64,000 nucleotides of DNA from Pseudomonadota bacterium. Its GTDB lineage: Bacteria > Pseudomonadota > Alphaproteobacteria > GCA-2746255. The DNA lies in contig JBFMHN010000001.1 of the NCBI GenBank assembly GCA_040752895.1, positions 289,213 through 353,212 on the forward strand, given 5' to 3'. Below the pieces are notes generated by a model that was not told the DNA's origin, did no database searches, and worked only from the letters and a program-made list of their open reading frames with translations. This document shows positions 1-12,680 of this stretch, in pieces. The translations under genes and the position numbers were made by a program. The stretch's first letter is position 1, and each line of letters begins with the position of its first letter.

Positions 1-2
1 TG

Positions 3-500
3 GCCGTGGAAGCCGGGGAGGCGGGTAGAGACGCTCCGGAGGCGGAGGACGCCGACGTCTTGGAACTGACCCAGATGGTTGCAGACGACGGTAAAGTTGT
101 GAACCTTGCGGAAGGAAAAGAACCGAAGGTGGAGATGACGGCAAAGGCAGACGAACACGAAGAACGCCGAGAAAAAGCGCCGGTGGATAATACCGAGCTT
201 GAGCTTCGAGATACGGAAGCGGCCCCATCGCCGGCTGCCGCCGCTGCCGATTCACTGCTTTCCGATGCGACGGTAACCGCCGCCACCCAATCCTTCAGCG
301 CGCTCACAAAGGCCGTTACGAGAGAAGGCGGACCGGGAACCCGGCTATACGCCACCGCCGACAAGACCCTCGAGGATATCGTCAAGGAACTGCTGCGCCC
401 GATGCTCAAGGAATGGCTCGACCAGAACTTGCCGACGATTACCGAAAAACTGGTGCGCAAAGAAGTTGAGCGCGCCGCTCGCCGGGCCGAAGAACTCTGA
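3..500 (+). CDS. popZ: PopZ-type polar organising protein, 5' end outside window
   Basis: The frame is open to the left edge, so the true start is probably upstream; a GTG at 6 is only the first possible start inside the window. The visible 165 residues begin with a long acidic, proline/alanine-rich stretch of low complexity. They end in a conserved helical block (about residues 120-160) with TLEDIVKELLRPMLKEWLDQ followed by an NLP turn and a basic helix. That C-terminal block is the hallmark of the PopZ/DUF2497 family, whose members self-assemble at the cell pole and tether the centromere-binding ParB complex in alphaproteobacteria. The position directly before valS is a familiar alphaproteobacterial arrangement. 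The family call rests on the C-terminus alone, because the acidic middle is not diagnostic. Confidence 0.85.
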   Translation, partial: AVEAGEAGRDAPEAEDADVLELTQMVADDGKVVNLAEGKEPKVEMTAKADEHEERREKAPVDNTELELRDTEAAPSPAAAAADSLLSDATVTAATQSFSALTKAVTREGGPGTRLYATADKTLEDIVKELLRPMLKEWLDQNLPTITEKLVRKEVERAARRAEEL

Positions 501-585
501 CTTTAGGCAATTTGGACTACCTTGGTCGCGGCGTCCCGTGGCATACCCTCGTTTTGCTTGAGCCGCGAGGAAACGCACCGGAAAA

Positions 586-3219
<2,634 letters not shown>

Positions 3220-3277
3220 ACGCCATCCCGGGGCTAGAATGCCGCGAGGCAAGCTCGGGCAGGGGAGGGACGCAACC

Positions 3278-5002
3278 ATGACCCGCACATTCGATACGAA
3301 AAAGGAATTGCCAAGCCGTTACGTTTCGGTCGGGCCGGAAAGCGCGCCGCACCGCGCCTTCTATTACGCGATGGGCTTGACGGAGGAGGAAATCGCGCAG
3401 CCTTTCGTCGGCGTCGTGACGAGCTGGAACGAGGCGGCGCCATGCAACATCACGCTGCATCGCCAGGCCGAAGCCGTGAAGAAAGGCGTCAAGGCCGCCG
3501 GCGGCACGCCCAGGGAATTCACGACGATCACGGTGACCGACGGCATCGCGATGGGGCACGAGGGAATGAAGTCCTCTCTTATCAGCCGCGAGGTGATCGC
3601 CGATTCCTGCGAGCTTACGATGCGCGGGCATTGCTACGACGCGATGGTCGGGCTTGCCGGCTGCGACAAGTCGCTGCCCGGCATCATGATGGGAATGTTA
3701 AGGCTCAACGTGCCGTCCGTTTTCATGTACGGCGGCACGATTCTGCCGGGGCATTTCCATGGCCGCGACGTCACCATTCAGGACGTCTTCGAGGCGGTCG
3801 GCTCCTTCAGCGCGGGCAATATGTCGGCAGAAGACCTCCACGCGCTGGAATGCGTCGCCTGCCCCTCGGCCGGCTCCTGCGGCGGCCAGTTCACAGCCAA
3901 CACGATGGCCTGCGTGTCGGAGGCGATCGGCCTCGCGCTGCCCGGCTCGGCCGGAATGCCGGCGTCTTACGATTCCCGCGACGCCTTTGCCGAGAAAAGC
4001 GGCGAGGTCGTCATGCGCTTGCTGCGGGAGAAAATCCGTCCGCGCGACATCGTGACCAGGAAGGCGCTCGAGAACGCCGCCCGGGTCGTCGCCGCTTCCG
4101 GCGGTTCGACGAATGCCGGGCTTCACCTTCCGGCGATGGCGAACGAAGCCGGTATTGATTTTAACCTGGAAGACGTCACCGAAATTTTCCGCAAGACGCC
4201 CTACATCGCGGACTTGAAACCCGCCGGCAAGTACGTCGCGAAAGACCTTTATGAAATCGGCGGCGTGCCGGTCCTGATGAAGGCGCTGCTCGAAGGCGGC
4301 TTCCTCCACGGCGAGTGCCTGACGGTCACCGGCAAGACGGTCGCCGAAAACCTGAAGGACGTCGTCTTCCCGACGGATCAGGACGTCGTACGGCCGACCG
4401 CGAAGCCACTGTCGCCGACCGGCGGTGTGGTCGGCCTCAAGGGCAACCTCGCGCCGCAAGGCGCCATCGTGAAGATTGCCGGCATGACGAAGCTGGAATT
4501 CCGGGGGCCGGCCCGTTGCTTCGACTGCGAGGAGGACGCCTTCGCGGCCGTTGAAAGGCGCGATTACAAGGAAGGCGAGGTTTTCGTCATTCGCTACGAA
4601 GGCCCGCGCGGCGGCCCTGGCATGCGCGAGATGCTGGCGACCACGGCGGCTATTTACGGGCAAGGCATGGGGAACAAGGTCGCCCTCGTCACGGACGGCC
4701 GTTTCTCGGGCGCGACGCGGGGGTTCTGCATCGGCCATGTCGGGCCGGAGGCCGCCATAGGCGGGCCGATAGCACTTCTCAAGGACGGTGACGTGATCGC
4801 CATCGACGCCGAAAAAGGGACGATCGATGTCGCGCTTTCGGACGCCGAACTTGCCAAGCGCCGCGAGGCGTGGAAACCCAGGGCGCCGAATCTCGGATCC
4901 GGCGCGCTCTGGCGCTACGCGCAAACGGTGGGCGACGCGGTAAAGGGGGCGGTGACACATCCCGGCGCCAAGGCGGAAAAACGCGCCTACGCCGACATCT
5001 GA
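3278..5002 (+). CDS. ilvD: dihydroxy-acid dehydratase
   Basis: The product (574 residues) dehydrates 2,3-dihydroxy-isovalerate and 2,3-dihydroxy-3-methylvalerate in valine/isoleucine synthesis and is also needed for pantothenate. An upstream open frame exists, but the ATG at 3278 is preceded by a purine-rich ribosome site (AGGGGAGGGA, 3261-3270), and family similarity begins there. Cysteines expected to hold the iron-sulfur cluster are seen at C56 (APCNIT), C129 (GCDKSLPG) and C195/C201 (CPSAGSCGG). IlvD/Edd motifs such as [11 protein letters not shown] and [14 protein letters not shown] are intact. The 3' end overlaps the convergent xthA by 16 bp. Confidence 0.97.
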   Translation: MTRTFDTKKELPSRYVSVGPESAPHRAFYYAMGLTEEEIAQPFVGVVTSWNEAAPCNITLHRQAEAVKKGVKAAGGTPREFTTITVTDGIAMGHEGMKSSLISREVIADSCELTMRGHCYDAMVGLAGCDKSLPGIMMGMLRLNVPSVFMYGGTILPGHFHGRDVTIQDVFEAVGSFSAGNMSAEDLHALECVACPSAGSCGGQFTANTMACVSEAIGLALPGSAGMPASYDSRDAFAEKSGEVVMRLLREKIRPRDIVTRKALENAARVVAASGGSTNAGLHLPAMANEAGIDFNLEDVTEIFRKTPYIADLKPAGKYVAKDLYEIGGVPVLMKALLEGGFLHGECLTVTGKTVAENLKDVVFPTDQDVVRPTAKPLSPTGGVVGLKGNLAPQGAIVKIAGMTKLEFRGPARCFDCEEDAFAAVERRDYKEGEVFVIRYEGPRGGPGMREMLATTAAIYGQGMGNKVALVTDGRFSGATRGFCIGHVGPEAAIGGPIALLKDGDVIAIDAEKGTIDVALSDAELAKRREAWKPRAPNLGSGALWRYAQTVGDAVKGAVTHPGAKAEKRAYADI

Positions 5003-5769
5003 TCTTCAAGCTCGCACCAGATCGGCGTGTGGTCCGAGGGCTTTTCCTTGGCCCTTGGCCGCTTGTCGATGTCGCAGGCGAGAAGGCGGTCGGCGGCCTG
5101 GGGCGAAAGCAGCAGGTGGTCGATGCGAAGGCCCAAGTCCCGGTCGAAGGCGCGGCCCTGGTAGTCCCAATAGGTGAAGGCGAGTTTCTCCGGGTGCAGC
5201 CCCCGGAAGGCGTCGGTCAGCCCTGAAAAAAGAAGGGTGCGGAATTTGGCGCGCGAACGGGTGTGGTAAAGCGCGTCCCCCTCCCAGCCCTTGGGGTCGA
5301 ACACGTCTTCCCCAGCCGGGATCACATTGAAATCGCCGGCCAGCACGAAGGCCTCCTCGGTTTTTAAAAGCGCGTCGGCGTGGCGCTTCAGGCGGTCGAG
5401 CCAACGCAGCTTGTAATCGAATTTCTCGGAACCGACCGGGTTGCCGTTCGGAAGGTAGAGGCAAGCGATGCGCACGCCCTTGATCCGCGCTTCGAGATAG
5501 CGGGCCTGGTCGTCCGCCTTGTCGCCGGGCAGCCGCCGTTCCAGCACCTCGATGGGGTGCGGGGAAAGGATGGCGACGCCGTTATAGGCCTTCTGGCCGA
5601 CCACGGCGGCCTGGTAGCCGGCCGCCTCGATCTCGAGGCGGGGGAAGTTTTCTTCGACGGTCTTGATTTCCTGGAGGCAAACGACGTCCGGCTTCACGGC
5701 CTTCAGCCAGTCGAGGAGGTGAGGCAGCCGCGACTTGACGGAATTGACGTTCCAGGAGGCGATCTTCAT
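4987..5769 (-). CDS. xthA: exodeoxyribonuclease III
   Basis: This 260-residue protein belongs to the EEP (exonuclease-endonuclease-phosphatase) superfamily and begins [10 protein letters not shown], the first conserved strand of ExoIII/AP endonucleases. The metal-binding glutamate lies in CLQEIKT (about residue 34). The catalytic GDFNV block is near residue 147, and the C-terminal SDHTPI motif carries the general-base histidine. Family members cut at abasic sites and remove 3' blocking groups in base excision repair. It is convergent with ilvD, and the two coding ends overlap by 16 bp. The specific XthA label, rather than another ExoIII-type nuclease, rests on length and overall similarity. 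Confidence 0.93.
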   Translation of the reverse strand: MKIASWNVNSVKSRLPHLLDWLKAVKPDVVCLQEIKTVEENFPRLEIEAAGYQAAVVGQKAYNGVAILSPHPIEVLERRLPGDKADDQARYLEARIKGVRIACLYLPNGNPVGSEKFDYKLRWLDRLKRHADALLKTEEAFVLAGDFNVIPAGEDVFDPKGWEGDALYHTRSRAKFRTLLFSGLTDAFRGLHPEKLAFTYWDYQGRAFDRDLGLRIDHLLLSPQAADRLLACDIDKRPRAKEKPSDHTPIWCELEDQMSA

Positions 5770-5852
5770 TTTGAATCTATCATATTCTTTTTATTTAAAT
5801 TTCGCTGGCGGTCCATCCAAGGACCCCATGCCGATTCGTTCCTCCGGCCATC

Positions 5853-6554
5853 TCACGGGCGGCGTTTCGCCACCTCGTCCATGAGTTCGATCTGAATCTG
5901 CTGAATCTCTACCAGCCGCTCCCATTGGCTTGACAGGAGATGGTCGATTTTTTCGTGGAGTTGCCGGATCTCGAGTTCCGCCTTGAGATTCACTTGATAG
6001 TCGTTCACCGACCGCATGCGATCCTTCGCCTCCTGACGGTTCTGGCTCATCATGATGATCGGCGCCTGGACAGCAGCCAAGCATGAAAGAAGCAGGTTGA
6101 GGAGAATGAAAGGATAAGGATCGAAGGGGCGCGCCAAGAGGACGATGCTGTTGATTGTCACCCATAGCAGCATGACGCCGAAAAATATGAGAATAAACCG
6201 CCAGCTTCCGCCAAAGGAAGCGAGCCGGTCGGACCAAATTTCGCCCGTGGTCCGATTCTTCTGAAAATCGTCGGCGACGTTGGTGGACAGAAGCTCGTGC
6301 TGCCTGAGGCTTTCGACCACGTCGCGTTCGATGACGGAGAGTTCACCTTTCTCCTGCTCTAGAAGCGATCGGATGGCGGCCGCCCGGAACTGGTTAAGGT
6401 CGGTTCGGCAAATATAACCGCCAGCCGACCAGTCGGGATGGTTCGGGCGAATCTGCGCGACGATGGCTTCCCGAATCAATTCTGCGGGAATCATCTCGGC
6501 GGCGCGCTTCGACTTTCCACATATTTGGCAGACAAAATAGCTAGTTTTTGTCAT
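5853..6554 (-). CDS. DUF1003 family membrane protein
   Basis: The protein has 233 residues. The N-terminal part has a CxxC pair (CQICGK, residues 9-14) and a further cysteine in YICRTDL, suggesting a small metal-binding knuckle. The middle carries two hydrophobic segments (about residues 117-137 and 148-170), ending in the diagnostic PIIMMSQNRQEAKDR stretch of DUF1003. The C-terminus is a charged helix, probably coiled coil. DUF1003 proteins are widespread two-TM inner-membrane proteins without an assigned biochemical role. The ATG at 6554 begins the conserved N-terminus. It is not in an obvious operon: xthA lies 83 bp downstream, and no gene is seen on the 180 bp upstream side. Confidence 0.85.
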   Translation of the reverse strand: MTKTSYFVCQICGKSKRAAEMIPAELIREAIVAQIRPNHPDWSAGGYICRTDLNQFRAAAIRSLLEQEKGELSVIERDVVESLRQHELLSTNVADDFQKNRTTGEIWSDRLASFGGSWRFILIFFGVMLLWVTINSIVLLARPFDPYPFILLNLLLSCLAAVQAPIIMMSQNRQEAKDRMRSVNDYQVNLKAELEIRQLHEKIDHLLSSQWERLVEIQQIQIELMDEVAKRRP

Positions 6555-6733
6555 CGTGCACCGGCTTTCCCCATACGATCCTTCGACTGGCCCGCATGAT
6601 ATCGGAAGATAACCGGGCGGCGAATGATGCTGCCAAGGTTGTTCTGGGCGGAGGCGTTTTTTGGCCGGCCAGCGCCCATCCGCCCCGGACCATTTCCCGG
6701 TTGGATCGGCGAGTCTCGGTGGGGAAGCCGGGC

Positions 6734-7084
6734 CTAGCCGACCGAGAAGGAATTGCCGCAGCCGCAGGAGGTAGTCGCGTTGGGGTTGCGGATCGCGAAG
6801 GCCGAGCCGACCAGGTCTTCGACGAAGTCCACCTCGGCGCCGGCCAGGTATTCGCGGCTGATGCTGTCGATCACGACCCGGATTCCGTTTTGCGCGATCA
6901 CGGTGTCGTCGTCGCTGGTGACGTTGTCGAAGGTGAAATTGTATTGGAAGCCCGAGCAGCCGCCGCCGGTGACGGCGATGCGGAGCATATAGCCGTCACC
7001 CGCTTCCTTGGTGACGAGCTCGGCTATGCGGCGGGCGGCGTTTCCTGAAATCGTCATCGGGGCTTGGTTTTCCATGGCGTCCAT
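6734..7084 (-). CDS. erpA: iron-sulfur cluster insertion protein ErpA (A-type carrier)
   Basis: This 116-residue A-type carrier has the three ligand cysteines of the HesB/IscA/ErpA family, one in GGGCSGFQY and two in SCGCGNSF at the C-terminus. Such proteins receive Fe-S clusters from the assembly machinery and pass them to apo-enzymes. The frame extends further upstream, but family similarity begins after MENQAP. An ATG at 7084 has GAGAAG ten bases before it, while a second ATG at 7075 lacks such a site, so 7084 is preferred. It is divergent from dgt. ErpA is chosen over IscA because no isc/suf genes surround it and because this position next to dgt is usual in alphaproteobacteria. Confidence 0.88.
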   Translation of the reverse strand: MDAMENQAPMTISGNAARRIAELVTKEAGDGYMLRIAVTGGGCSGFQYNFTFDNVTSDDDTVIAQNGIRVVIDSISREYLAGAEVDFVEDLVGSAFAIRNPNATTSCGCGNSFSVG

Positions 7085-7254
7085 CTTAAGGCATCTTCTC
7101 GGCGGCGGTCCATAAAGCCGGTGGCCAGCTTTGGATGTGGGGGGCTTTCCGGATTTAATCAATGTTTTTAATCGGTTCCCCAGAGCGGCTTGGCGACGGG
7201 AAACGGCAAGCCGCCCGTTGCGCGGTGGTGTTGCTTCCGAGTAGTGTCCCGGCC

Positions 7255-8433
7255 ATGGGAACGCTTGCCCCTTACGCCTGCGATCCGAACGCGAGCCGTG
7301 GCCGGCTTTACGCGGAGCCGGAAAGCACCATGCGGACGGTCTTTCAACGCGACCGCGACCGGGTCATCCATTCCACGGCCTTCCGCCGCCTCAAATACAA
7401 GACGCAAGTCTTCGTTTACCACGAGGGCGACAACTACCGGACCCGTCTCACCCATACCCTCGAAGTGGCCCAGATCGCCCGCGCCATCGCGCGCGCGCTT
7501 TCCCTGAACGAGGATATGGCCGAGGCGCTGGCGCTCGCCCATGACCTTGGCCATCCCCCCTTCGGCCATGCCGGCGAAACCGGACTGAACGATGCGATGG
7601 CGGAATTCGGCGGTTTCGATCACAACGCCCATACGCTTCGCATCCTGACCAAGCTCGAGCGGCGCTACGCGGAATTCGATGGCCTCAATCTCACTTGGGA
7701 GACCCTGGAAGGGGTCGTCAAGCACAACGGTCCGCTTACCGGGCCGCAGGTGGCGTCGTCGAAGAAGGTGCCGGCCGGCATTCTTGAATACGTCCTTCGC
7801 CACGACCTCGGGATCGGAAGTTTTCCTTCCACGGAAGCCCAGGTCGCATCCCTTTCCGACGACATCGCCTATCACAGCCACGACCTCGATGATGGCCTGC
7901 GGGCGGGCTTCTTCACGGTGGAAGAGGTGGCGGCACTTCCCCTCGTCGGCCCTCTGGTCGCCGAGGTGCGGGCGCGCTATCCGGCGATCGAGATCCGCCG
8001 GCTGATCCCCGAGACGATCCGCCGTCTGATCAACCACATGGTGCAGGACCTGATCCGCGAGACGGAAGGCCGCCTTGCCCAGGCGAAGCCGGAAAGCGCC
8101 GGGGCTGTCCGGGCGCTTGGTTTCCCGGTCGTCGCTTTCTCCGAGAAGGTCGCCAACGAGAACCGGAAGCTCAAGGAATTCCTGATGCGACGGATGTACC
8201 GCCACTACAAGGTAAACCGTATGGCGAGCAAGGCCCGCCGTGTCGTGAAGGAGCTGTTCGGCCATCTCCTCGACGAGCCGGAATGCCTGCCTACGGAATG
8301 GGAGGCGGAGGCGAAGCCCCTCGACCGGACAGGTCGTGCCCAGCTTGTCCTTGATTACGTGGCCGGCATGACGGACCGCTATGCGCTGGAGGAGCACCGC
8401 CGGCTCTTCGATATCTACGCGAATCCATTATGA
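7255..8433 (+). CDS. dgt: deoxyguanosinetriphosphate triphosphohydrolase-like protein
   Basis: The product (392 residues) is an HD-domain dNTPase of the Dgt-like type, releasing tripolyphosphate from dNTPs and so helping set nucleotide pools. Visible signatures are [14 protein letters not shown] (first metal histidine), [14 protein letters not shown] (the HD pair) and the later [14 protein letters not shown]. The open frame runs back to 7162, but the first 31 residues do not resemble the family; the ATG at 7255 begins [10 protein letters not shown], the usual Dgt-like N-terminus. The stop overlaps the argS start as ATGA (8430-8433), implying coupled translation. The true substrate preference cannot be read from sequence. 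Confidence 0.92.
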   Translation: MGTLAPYACDPNASRGRLYAEPESTMRTVFQRDRDRVIHSTAFRRLKYKTQVFVYHEGDNYRTRLTHTLEVAQIARAIARALSLNEDMAEALALAHDLGHPPFGHAGETGLNDAMAEFGGFDHNAHTLRILTKLERRYAEFDGLNLTWETLEGVVKHNGPLTGPQVASSKKVPAGILEYVLRHDLGIGSFPSTEAQVASLSDDIAYHSHDLDDGLRAGFFTVEEVAALPLVGPLVAEVRARYPAIEIRRLIPETIRRLINHMVQDLIRETEGRLAQAKPESAGAVRALGFPVVAFSEKVANENRKLKEFLMRRMYRHYKVNRMASKARRVVKELFGHLLDEPECLPTEWEAEAKPLDRTGRAQLVLDYVAGMTDRYALEEHRRLFDIYANPL

Positions 8434-10187
8434 ATCTTTTCAAATATTTTCAGGCAGAAGTTCTCAATATAGTTGAGGAATTGGCGGTGGCGGGCGAGCT
8501 GCCGCCCGACCTTGATGCGACGAAGGTTGTCATCGAGCCGCCGCGCGAGGCCGCCCATGGCGACGTCTCGACCAACGCGGCCCTCGTGCTGGCCAAGCTG
8601 GTGGGAAAGAAGCCCCGGGAACTTGCCGAACGCCTGGCGAAGCTTTTGGCGGAGCACCCGGCGGTCGTAACGGCCGAGGCTGCCGGCCCCGGCTTCATCA
8701 ATTTACGCTTGAGCGACGCCTTCTGGTGCGCCCGCCTGGCGGATGTCCTGGAAGCCGGCACGGCCTATGGGGATTCGAACCTGGGGCAGGCCGGGAAGGT
8801 GAACGTCGAGTTCGTTTCGGCAAACCCGACCGGACCCCTGCATATCGGCCACGGGCGGGGGGCCGTCATCGGCGACGTGCTGGCCACTCTCCTCGAAAAG
8901 GTCGGCTATCACGTCACCCGCGAGTATTACATCAACGACGCCGGCGCCCAGGTCGAAAAACTGGGGCGGGCGGCCTATGACCGCTACCGCGAGGCCTTGG
9001 GCGTCGCGGTAGCGCCGGACGCCTTCGACGCCACCTACCCCGGCGAGTATCTGAAGCCGGTCGGCAAGAAACTGGCCGAAAAATACGGCCGCGCATGGGT
9101 GAACGCGGCGCCGGAAGACCGCCTTCCCGTCTTCCGCGACTTCGCCGTCGCGGAGATGCTGGCGTTGATCCGGGAGGACTTGAAGGCGCTCGGCATTGTG
9201 TTCGATGTCTTTTCGTCCGAACGCGCCCTGGTGGAAGAAGGCGGCGTTGCGGCCGCCTTCGAGACGCTCTCGGCGAACGGCCTCATCTACGAGGGCATCC
9301 TGCAGCCCCCGAAAGGTATGGTGCCCGAGGACTGGGAACCCAGGCCGCAAATGCTGTTCCGCTCGAGAGATTTCGGCGACGATGTGGATCGGCCACTCCG
9401 CAAATCCGACGGCAGCTGGACCTATTTCGCCTCCGACATCGCTTACCACCTGGACAAGTTCCAGCGCGGCTTTGCCGCCATGATCGACGTCTGGGGCGCG
9501 GACCACGCCGGCTACATCAAGCGCATGCAGGCGGCGGTGAAGGCGATCACCGACGGCAAGGGCGACCTCGACGTCAAGGTGTGCCAGCTCGTCAACCTGT
9601 TCGAAGGCGGGGCTCCGGTGAAGATGTCGAAACGGTCCGGCGTCTTCGTCACGCTTGCCGACGTCGTGAACGAAGTCGGCAAGGACGTCGTCCGCTTCAT
9701 CATGCTGACCCGCAAGAACGACGTGACTCTCGACTTCGATACCGAGAAAGTGCTGGAACAGACCCGGGACAACCCGGTTTTTTATGTGCAATACGCCTAC
9801 GCCCGGGCCCATTCCGTGCTTCGTCATGCCAGGGAGGCGTTTCCCTCGCTCGACCTTTCGCCGATCGCGCTGGCGCGGGCCGCTTTTGGCCGGTTGACCG
9901 AACCCGGCGAGCTTGCTCTCATTCGCAAAATGGCGGACTGGCCGCGCCAGGTGGAGACGGCGGCGCGCTTCCATGAACCGCACCGGCTGGCCTTCTACCT
10001 TTACGAACTGGCCGGTGAATTTCACGGCCAGTGGAACCGGGGGAACGAGGATTCGGATTTGCGATTCCTAAGATTGGACGATCTCGAACTTTCCGCCGCC
10101 CGCCTCGGTCTCGTTTCGGCGCTGGCGATCGTGATCGCCTCGGGCCTTGAAATTTTCGGGGTCGAGCCGGTGGAGGAGATGCGCTGA
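8430..10187 (+). CDS. argS: arginine--tRNA ligase
   Basis: This is a 585-residue class I synthetase. The HIGH motif is HIGH at residues 138-141, inside [13 protein letters not shown]. The KMSKS equivalent is KMSKRSG in the second half, the degenerate form common in bacterial ArgRS. The N-terminal ~110 residues form the Add1 tRNA-recognition domain, and the C-terminus is the DALR anticodon-binding domain ([14 protein letters not shown] and onward). It charges tRNA-Arg. It overlaps dgt by 4 bp upstream and meets the SPOR gene in TGATG downstream, so it sits in the middle of a tightly packed operon. Confidence 0.98.
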   Translation: MNLFKYFQAEVLNIVEELAVAGELPPDLDATKVVIEPPREAAHGDVSTNAALVLAKLVGKKPRELAERLAKLLAEHPAVVTAEAAGPGFINLRLSDAFWCARLADVLEAGTAYGDSNLGQAGKVNVEFVSANPTGPLHIGHGRGAVIGDVLATLLEKVGYHVTREYYINDAGAQVEKLGRAAYDRYREALGVAVAPDAFDATYPGEYLKPVGKKLAEKYGRAWVNAAPEDRLPVFRDFAVAEMLALIREDLKALGIVFDVFSSERALVEEGGVAAAFETLSANGLIYEGILQPPKGMVPEDWEPRPQMLFRSRDFGDDVDRPLRKSDGSWTYFASDIAYHLDKFQRGFAAMIDVWGADHAGYIKRMQAAVKAITDGKGDLDVKVCQLVNLFEGGAPVKMSKRSGVFVTLADVVNEVGKDVVRFIMLTRKNDVTLDFDTEKVLEQTRDNPVFYVQYAYARAHSVLRHAREAFPSLDLSPIALARAAFGRLTEPGELALIRKMADWPRQVETAARFHEPHRLAFYLYELAGEFHGQWNRGNEDSDLRFLRLDDLELSAARLGLVSALAIVIASGLEIFGVEPVEEMR

Positions 10188-10954
10188 TGCCGCGGAGAGA
10201 GCCTTACGAACCAACCACGGCCCGCCGGTCCATTTTCCTGCGCGGCGGGTTCCTGGGCTTTCTTCTGGTCGTCGTCGCGTTTGGCGCGTTCGCCGCCGTC
10301 GTCTGGATTGCCTACGAGGAAGGGGTGAAATCCGGGGCGAAGACCGTCATTCCCATCGTCCGCGCCGAAAAGGAACCGGTCAAGGTGCGCCCCGAACAGC
10401 CCGGCGGCATGGATGTCCCGTTTCAGGACAAGCTTGTCTACGAAGGCATTTCGGAAGGGGTTGGCAGACAGGAGACGACCCATATGACACCGCCGCCGGA
10501 GGCGCCCGTAGCGCCACCCGCGGCGGCGGTGGAAACGGAAGCGGCCGTGGCGGCAGCCCCACCTAAGACCGAGGTTCTGCAGCTTCTGGAATCGGAAAAG
10601 AAAGCCGCCCCTGAGGTCGTTGCCATTGAGCCCTCCCAGCCGCCGCAGGAAACGGCGCCGCAGGCGGCCGAGAAGGCGGTCGAGAAGGCGGTCGAGCCGG
10701 CCGGGAAGCCTTTCCGCGTCCAGCTCGTCGCCCTGCGGTCGGAGGCGGAGGCGCAAGCCTTCTGGAGCCAGCATCAAAAATCGGAAAACGACCTTCTGGG
10801 CGCGCTCACCCTTCATGTCGAGCGGGCGGAGCTCGGCGAAAGGGGCACCTTCTTCCGCGTGCAGGCCGGTCCGCTGGCGGACGAGGCGGCGGCGACCGCG
10901 CTTTGCACCCGGCTGCAACAACGCAAGATAGGCTGTCTGGTTGTCCGGCCCTGA
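10187..10954 (+). CDS. SPOR domain-containing membrane protein
   Basis: The protein has 255 residues. A short basic cytoplasmic N-terminus is followed by one transmembrane helix (about residues 17-40). A long Pro/Ala/Glu-rich periplasmic linker follows, and then a C-terminal SPOR domain (about 178-255) beginning FRVQLVALRSEAEAQAFW and ending CLVVRP. SPOR domains bind denuded septal peptidoglycan, so the protein is expected at the division site. Its stop/start junction with argS is TGATG, and it overlaps nagZ by 14 bp. The dgt-argS-SPOR-nagZ order is recurrent in alphaproteobacteria. No enzymatic domain is visible. Confidence 0.88.
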   Translation: MPRREPYEPTTARRSIFLRGGFLGFLLVVVAFGAFAAVVWIAYEEGVKSGAKTVIPIVRAEKEPVKVRPEQPGGMDVPFQDKLVYEGISEGVGRQETTHMTPPPEAPVAPPAAAVETEAAVAAAPPKTEVLQLLESEKKAAPEVVAIEPSQPPQETAPQAAEKAVEKAVEPAGKPFRVQLVALRSEAEAQAFWSQHQKSENDLLGALTLHVERAELGERGTFFRVQAGPLADEAAATALCTRLQQRKIGCLVVRP

Positions 10955-11981
10955 CCGAAACCCCCCGAAGGCGCTTATCCTCGGCTGCCGGGGAACCGTC
11001 CTTAGCGAAGAAGAGCGCCGCTTCTTCCGGGAGGCGAACCCCTTGGGTTTCATCCTTTTCGAACGCAACTGCGCCGAGCCTGGGCAGGTCCGCGCTCTGG
11101 TTTCAGCGCTGCGCCTTTGCGTGGGGCGCGAAACCGCCCCCGTCTTGATCGATCAGGAAGGAGGGAGGGTGCAAAGGCTGCGGCCTCCCCATTGGCGGGA
11201 GGCGCCCGCCATGGCGCGGTTCGGCAGGCTTGCGGAAACGAAGCCCGAGGCCGCGCGGAAAGCCGTCTGGCTGAACGGCCGGCTGCTTGCCGGCGAACTG
11301 GCCGAGCTTGGGATTTCGGTCGACTGCGCGCCGGTGCTGGACCTGCTGGCCGAGGGCGCGGATCCCGTCATCGGCGATCGCGCCTTCGGGAACGATGCGA
11401 GCCTGATTTCCAGTCTGGGCCGGGCCTTGTGTGAAGGCTTGCTGGCCGGCGGCGTGCTGCCGGTCCTGAAGCATATTCCCGGCCATGGCCGCGCCCAGGC
11501 CGACAGCCACAAGGCGCTTCCCCGCGTCGAGGCTTCCGAGGCGGAGCTCGTGGCGACCGACTTTCTTCCCTTCCGGGAACTGGCCGATATGCCGCTCGCG
11601 ATGACCGCCCATATTGTCTATGCCGCCTTCGACCGCGAAAGACCGGCAACGCTTTCCCCCGCCGTCGTAAGCGAAGTTATCCGCCGGCGGATCGGCTTCG
11701 ATGGCTTCCTGATGACGGACGATATCGCGATGGGGGCGTTGGGGGGCCCGCTGGCGGTGCGCGCCGGGGCAGCCATAGCCGCCGGTTGCGATGCCATACT
11801 TCACTGCAACGGGCGGCTCGACGAAATGGCGGAGATCGCGGCTGCTGTCGGTCCCCTCGATCTGGCGGCGGCTGCCCGGCTTGCCCGCGCCGAAAGGCGG
11901 CGGAGCGCGGGAAGGGAAGGGATAAATTTGGATAGGGCGCGAAGCGAGTTTGCCGAACTCATGGGCGGGGTATCGGGATGA
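10941..11981 (+). CDS. nagZ: beta-N-acetylhexosaminidase NagZ
   Basis: This glycoside hydrolase family 3 enzyme (346 residues) removes N-acetylglucosamine from anhydro-muropeptides in the cytoplasm during cell-wall recycling. The substrate-binding motif KHIPGHG-x5-SHKALP is intact near residue 175-192. The nucleophile aspartate is expected in LMTDDIAMGAL (about residue 255), and IDQEGGRVQRL is the typical early motif. The chosen start is a TTG at 10941, overlapping the SPOR gene by 14 bp. No better in-frame ATG lies before the conserved GCRGTVLSEEE stretch. The 3' end overlaps the M50 protease start as ATGA. Confidence 0.93.
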   Translation: MSGPDRNPPKALILGCRGTVLSEEERRFFREANPLGFILFERNCAEPGQVRALVSALRLCVGRETAPVLIDQEGGRVQRLRPPHWREAPAMARFGRLAETKPEAARKAVWLNGRLLAGELAELGISVDCAPVLDLLAEGADPVIGDRAFGNDASLISSLGRALCEGLLAGGVLPVLKHIPGHGRAQADSHKALPRVEASEAELVATDFLPFRELADMPLAMTAHIVYAAFDRERPATLSPAVVSEVIRRRIGFDGFLMTDDIAMGALGGPLAVRAGAAIAAGCDAILHCNGRLDEMAEIAAAVGPLDLAAAARLARAERRRSAGREGINLDRARSEFAELMGGVSG

Positions 11982-12664
11982 ACACGGCGGAGATTCTCTA
12001 CACGGCGTCCGTCTGGGTGGTGCCAGTCCTGCTTGCCATCACGCTGCACGAGGCGGCCCATGGCTTTGTGGCGCTTCGCTTCGGCGACGATACAGCGCTG
12101 CGCGCCGGCCGCGTCACGCTCAACCCGTTCCGTCACGTGGATGGCTTCGGAACGATCCTGCTGCCGGCGCTGCTCCTGCTTGTCCGCTCGCCCATTCTGT
12201 TCGGCTACGCGAAGCCGGTGCCGGTCAATTTTGCCAATCTCCGCACCCCGAAGCGGGACATGATCTGGGTGGCGGTGGCCGGGCCGGGGATGAATCTTCT
12301 GCTCGCCCTTTTCTCGGCGCTCGGCTTCCACCTCGTGCCACTGTTTCCGGAAGGGGGCCAGGGATGGCTTTCCGATAATCTTGAAAATTCTATTTTTATC
12401 AATTTGGTATTGGCAGTCTTTAATATGTTGCCTTTGCCGCCGTTGGATGGCGGCCGGGTCGTCATGGGTCTGCTTCCCTATGGGCTTGCCGTCCATTTTG
12501 CCAAGCTCGAAAGATGGGGGATGCCCCTGCTTCTTGGGCTGCTTTTCATTTTGCCGATGCTTGGCACGCTGATCGGCGTTAATCTAAACGTATTCACATG
12601 GCTCGTGCGCGTTCCCGCCGAAGCGGTATTCCGCATGATTCTCACCCTTGCCGGGCTGAATTGA
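11978..12664 (+). CDS. site-2 protease family (M50) membrane metallopeptidase
   Basis: This 228-residue polytopic protein has the zinc motif HEAAH at residues 24-28 in its first hydrophobic segment and the second S2P signature NMLPLPPLDGGR near residue 151, which supplies the third ligand. Five or six membrane segments are visible. It has no PDZ domain, so it belongs to the small S2P group rather than RseP. Family members cut substrates within the membrane; the substrate here is unknown. It overlaps nagZ by 4 bp and is followed by scpA after 16 bp, a neighbourhood that is common for this family in alphaproteobacteria. Confidence 0.9.
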   Translation: MNTAEILYTASVWVVPVLLAITLHEAAHGFVALRFGDDTALRAGRVTLNPFRHVDGFGTILLPALLLLVRSPILFGYAKPVPVNFANLRTPKRDMIWVAVAGPGMNLLLALFSALGFHLVPLFPEGGQGWLSDNLENSIFINLVLAVFNMLPLPPLDGGRVVMGLLPYGLAVHFAKLERWGMPLLLGLLFILPMLGTLIGVNLNVFTWLVRVPAEAVFRMILTLAGLN

Positions 12665-12680
12665 GTATCAAAGAAGCTTG

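Noticed and set aside
3698-4960. 420-codon minus-strand frame opposite ilvD
   Set aside because: Same reason: an antisense shadow produced by codon bias.
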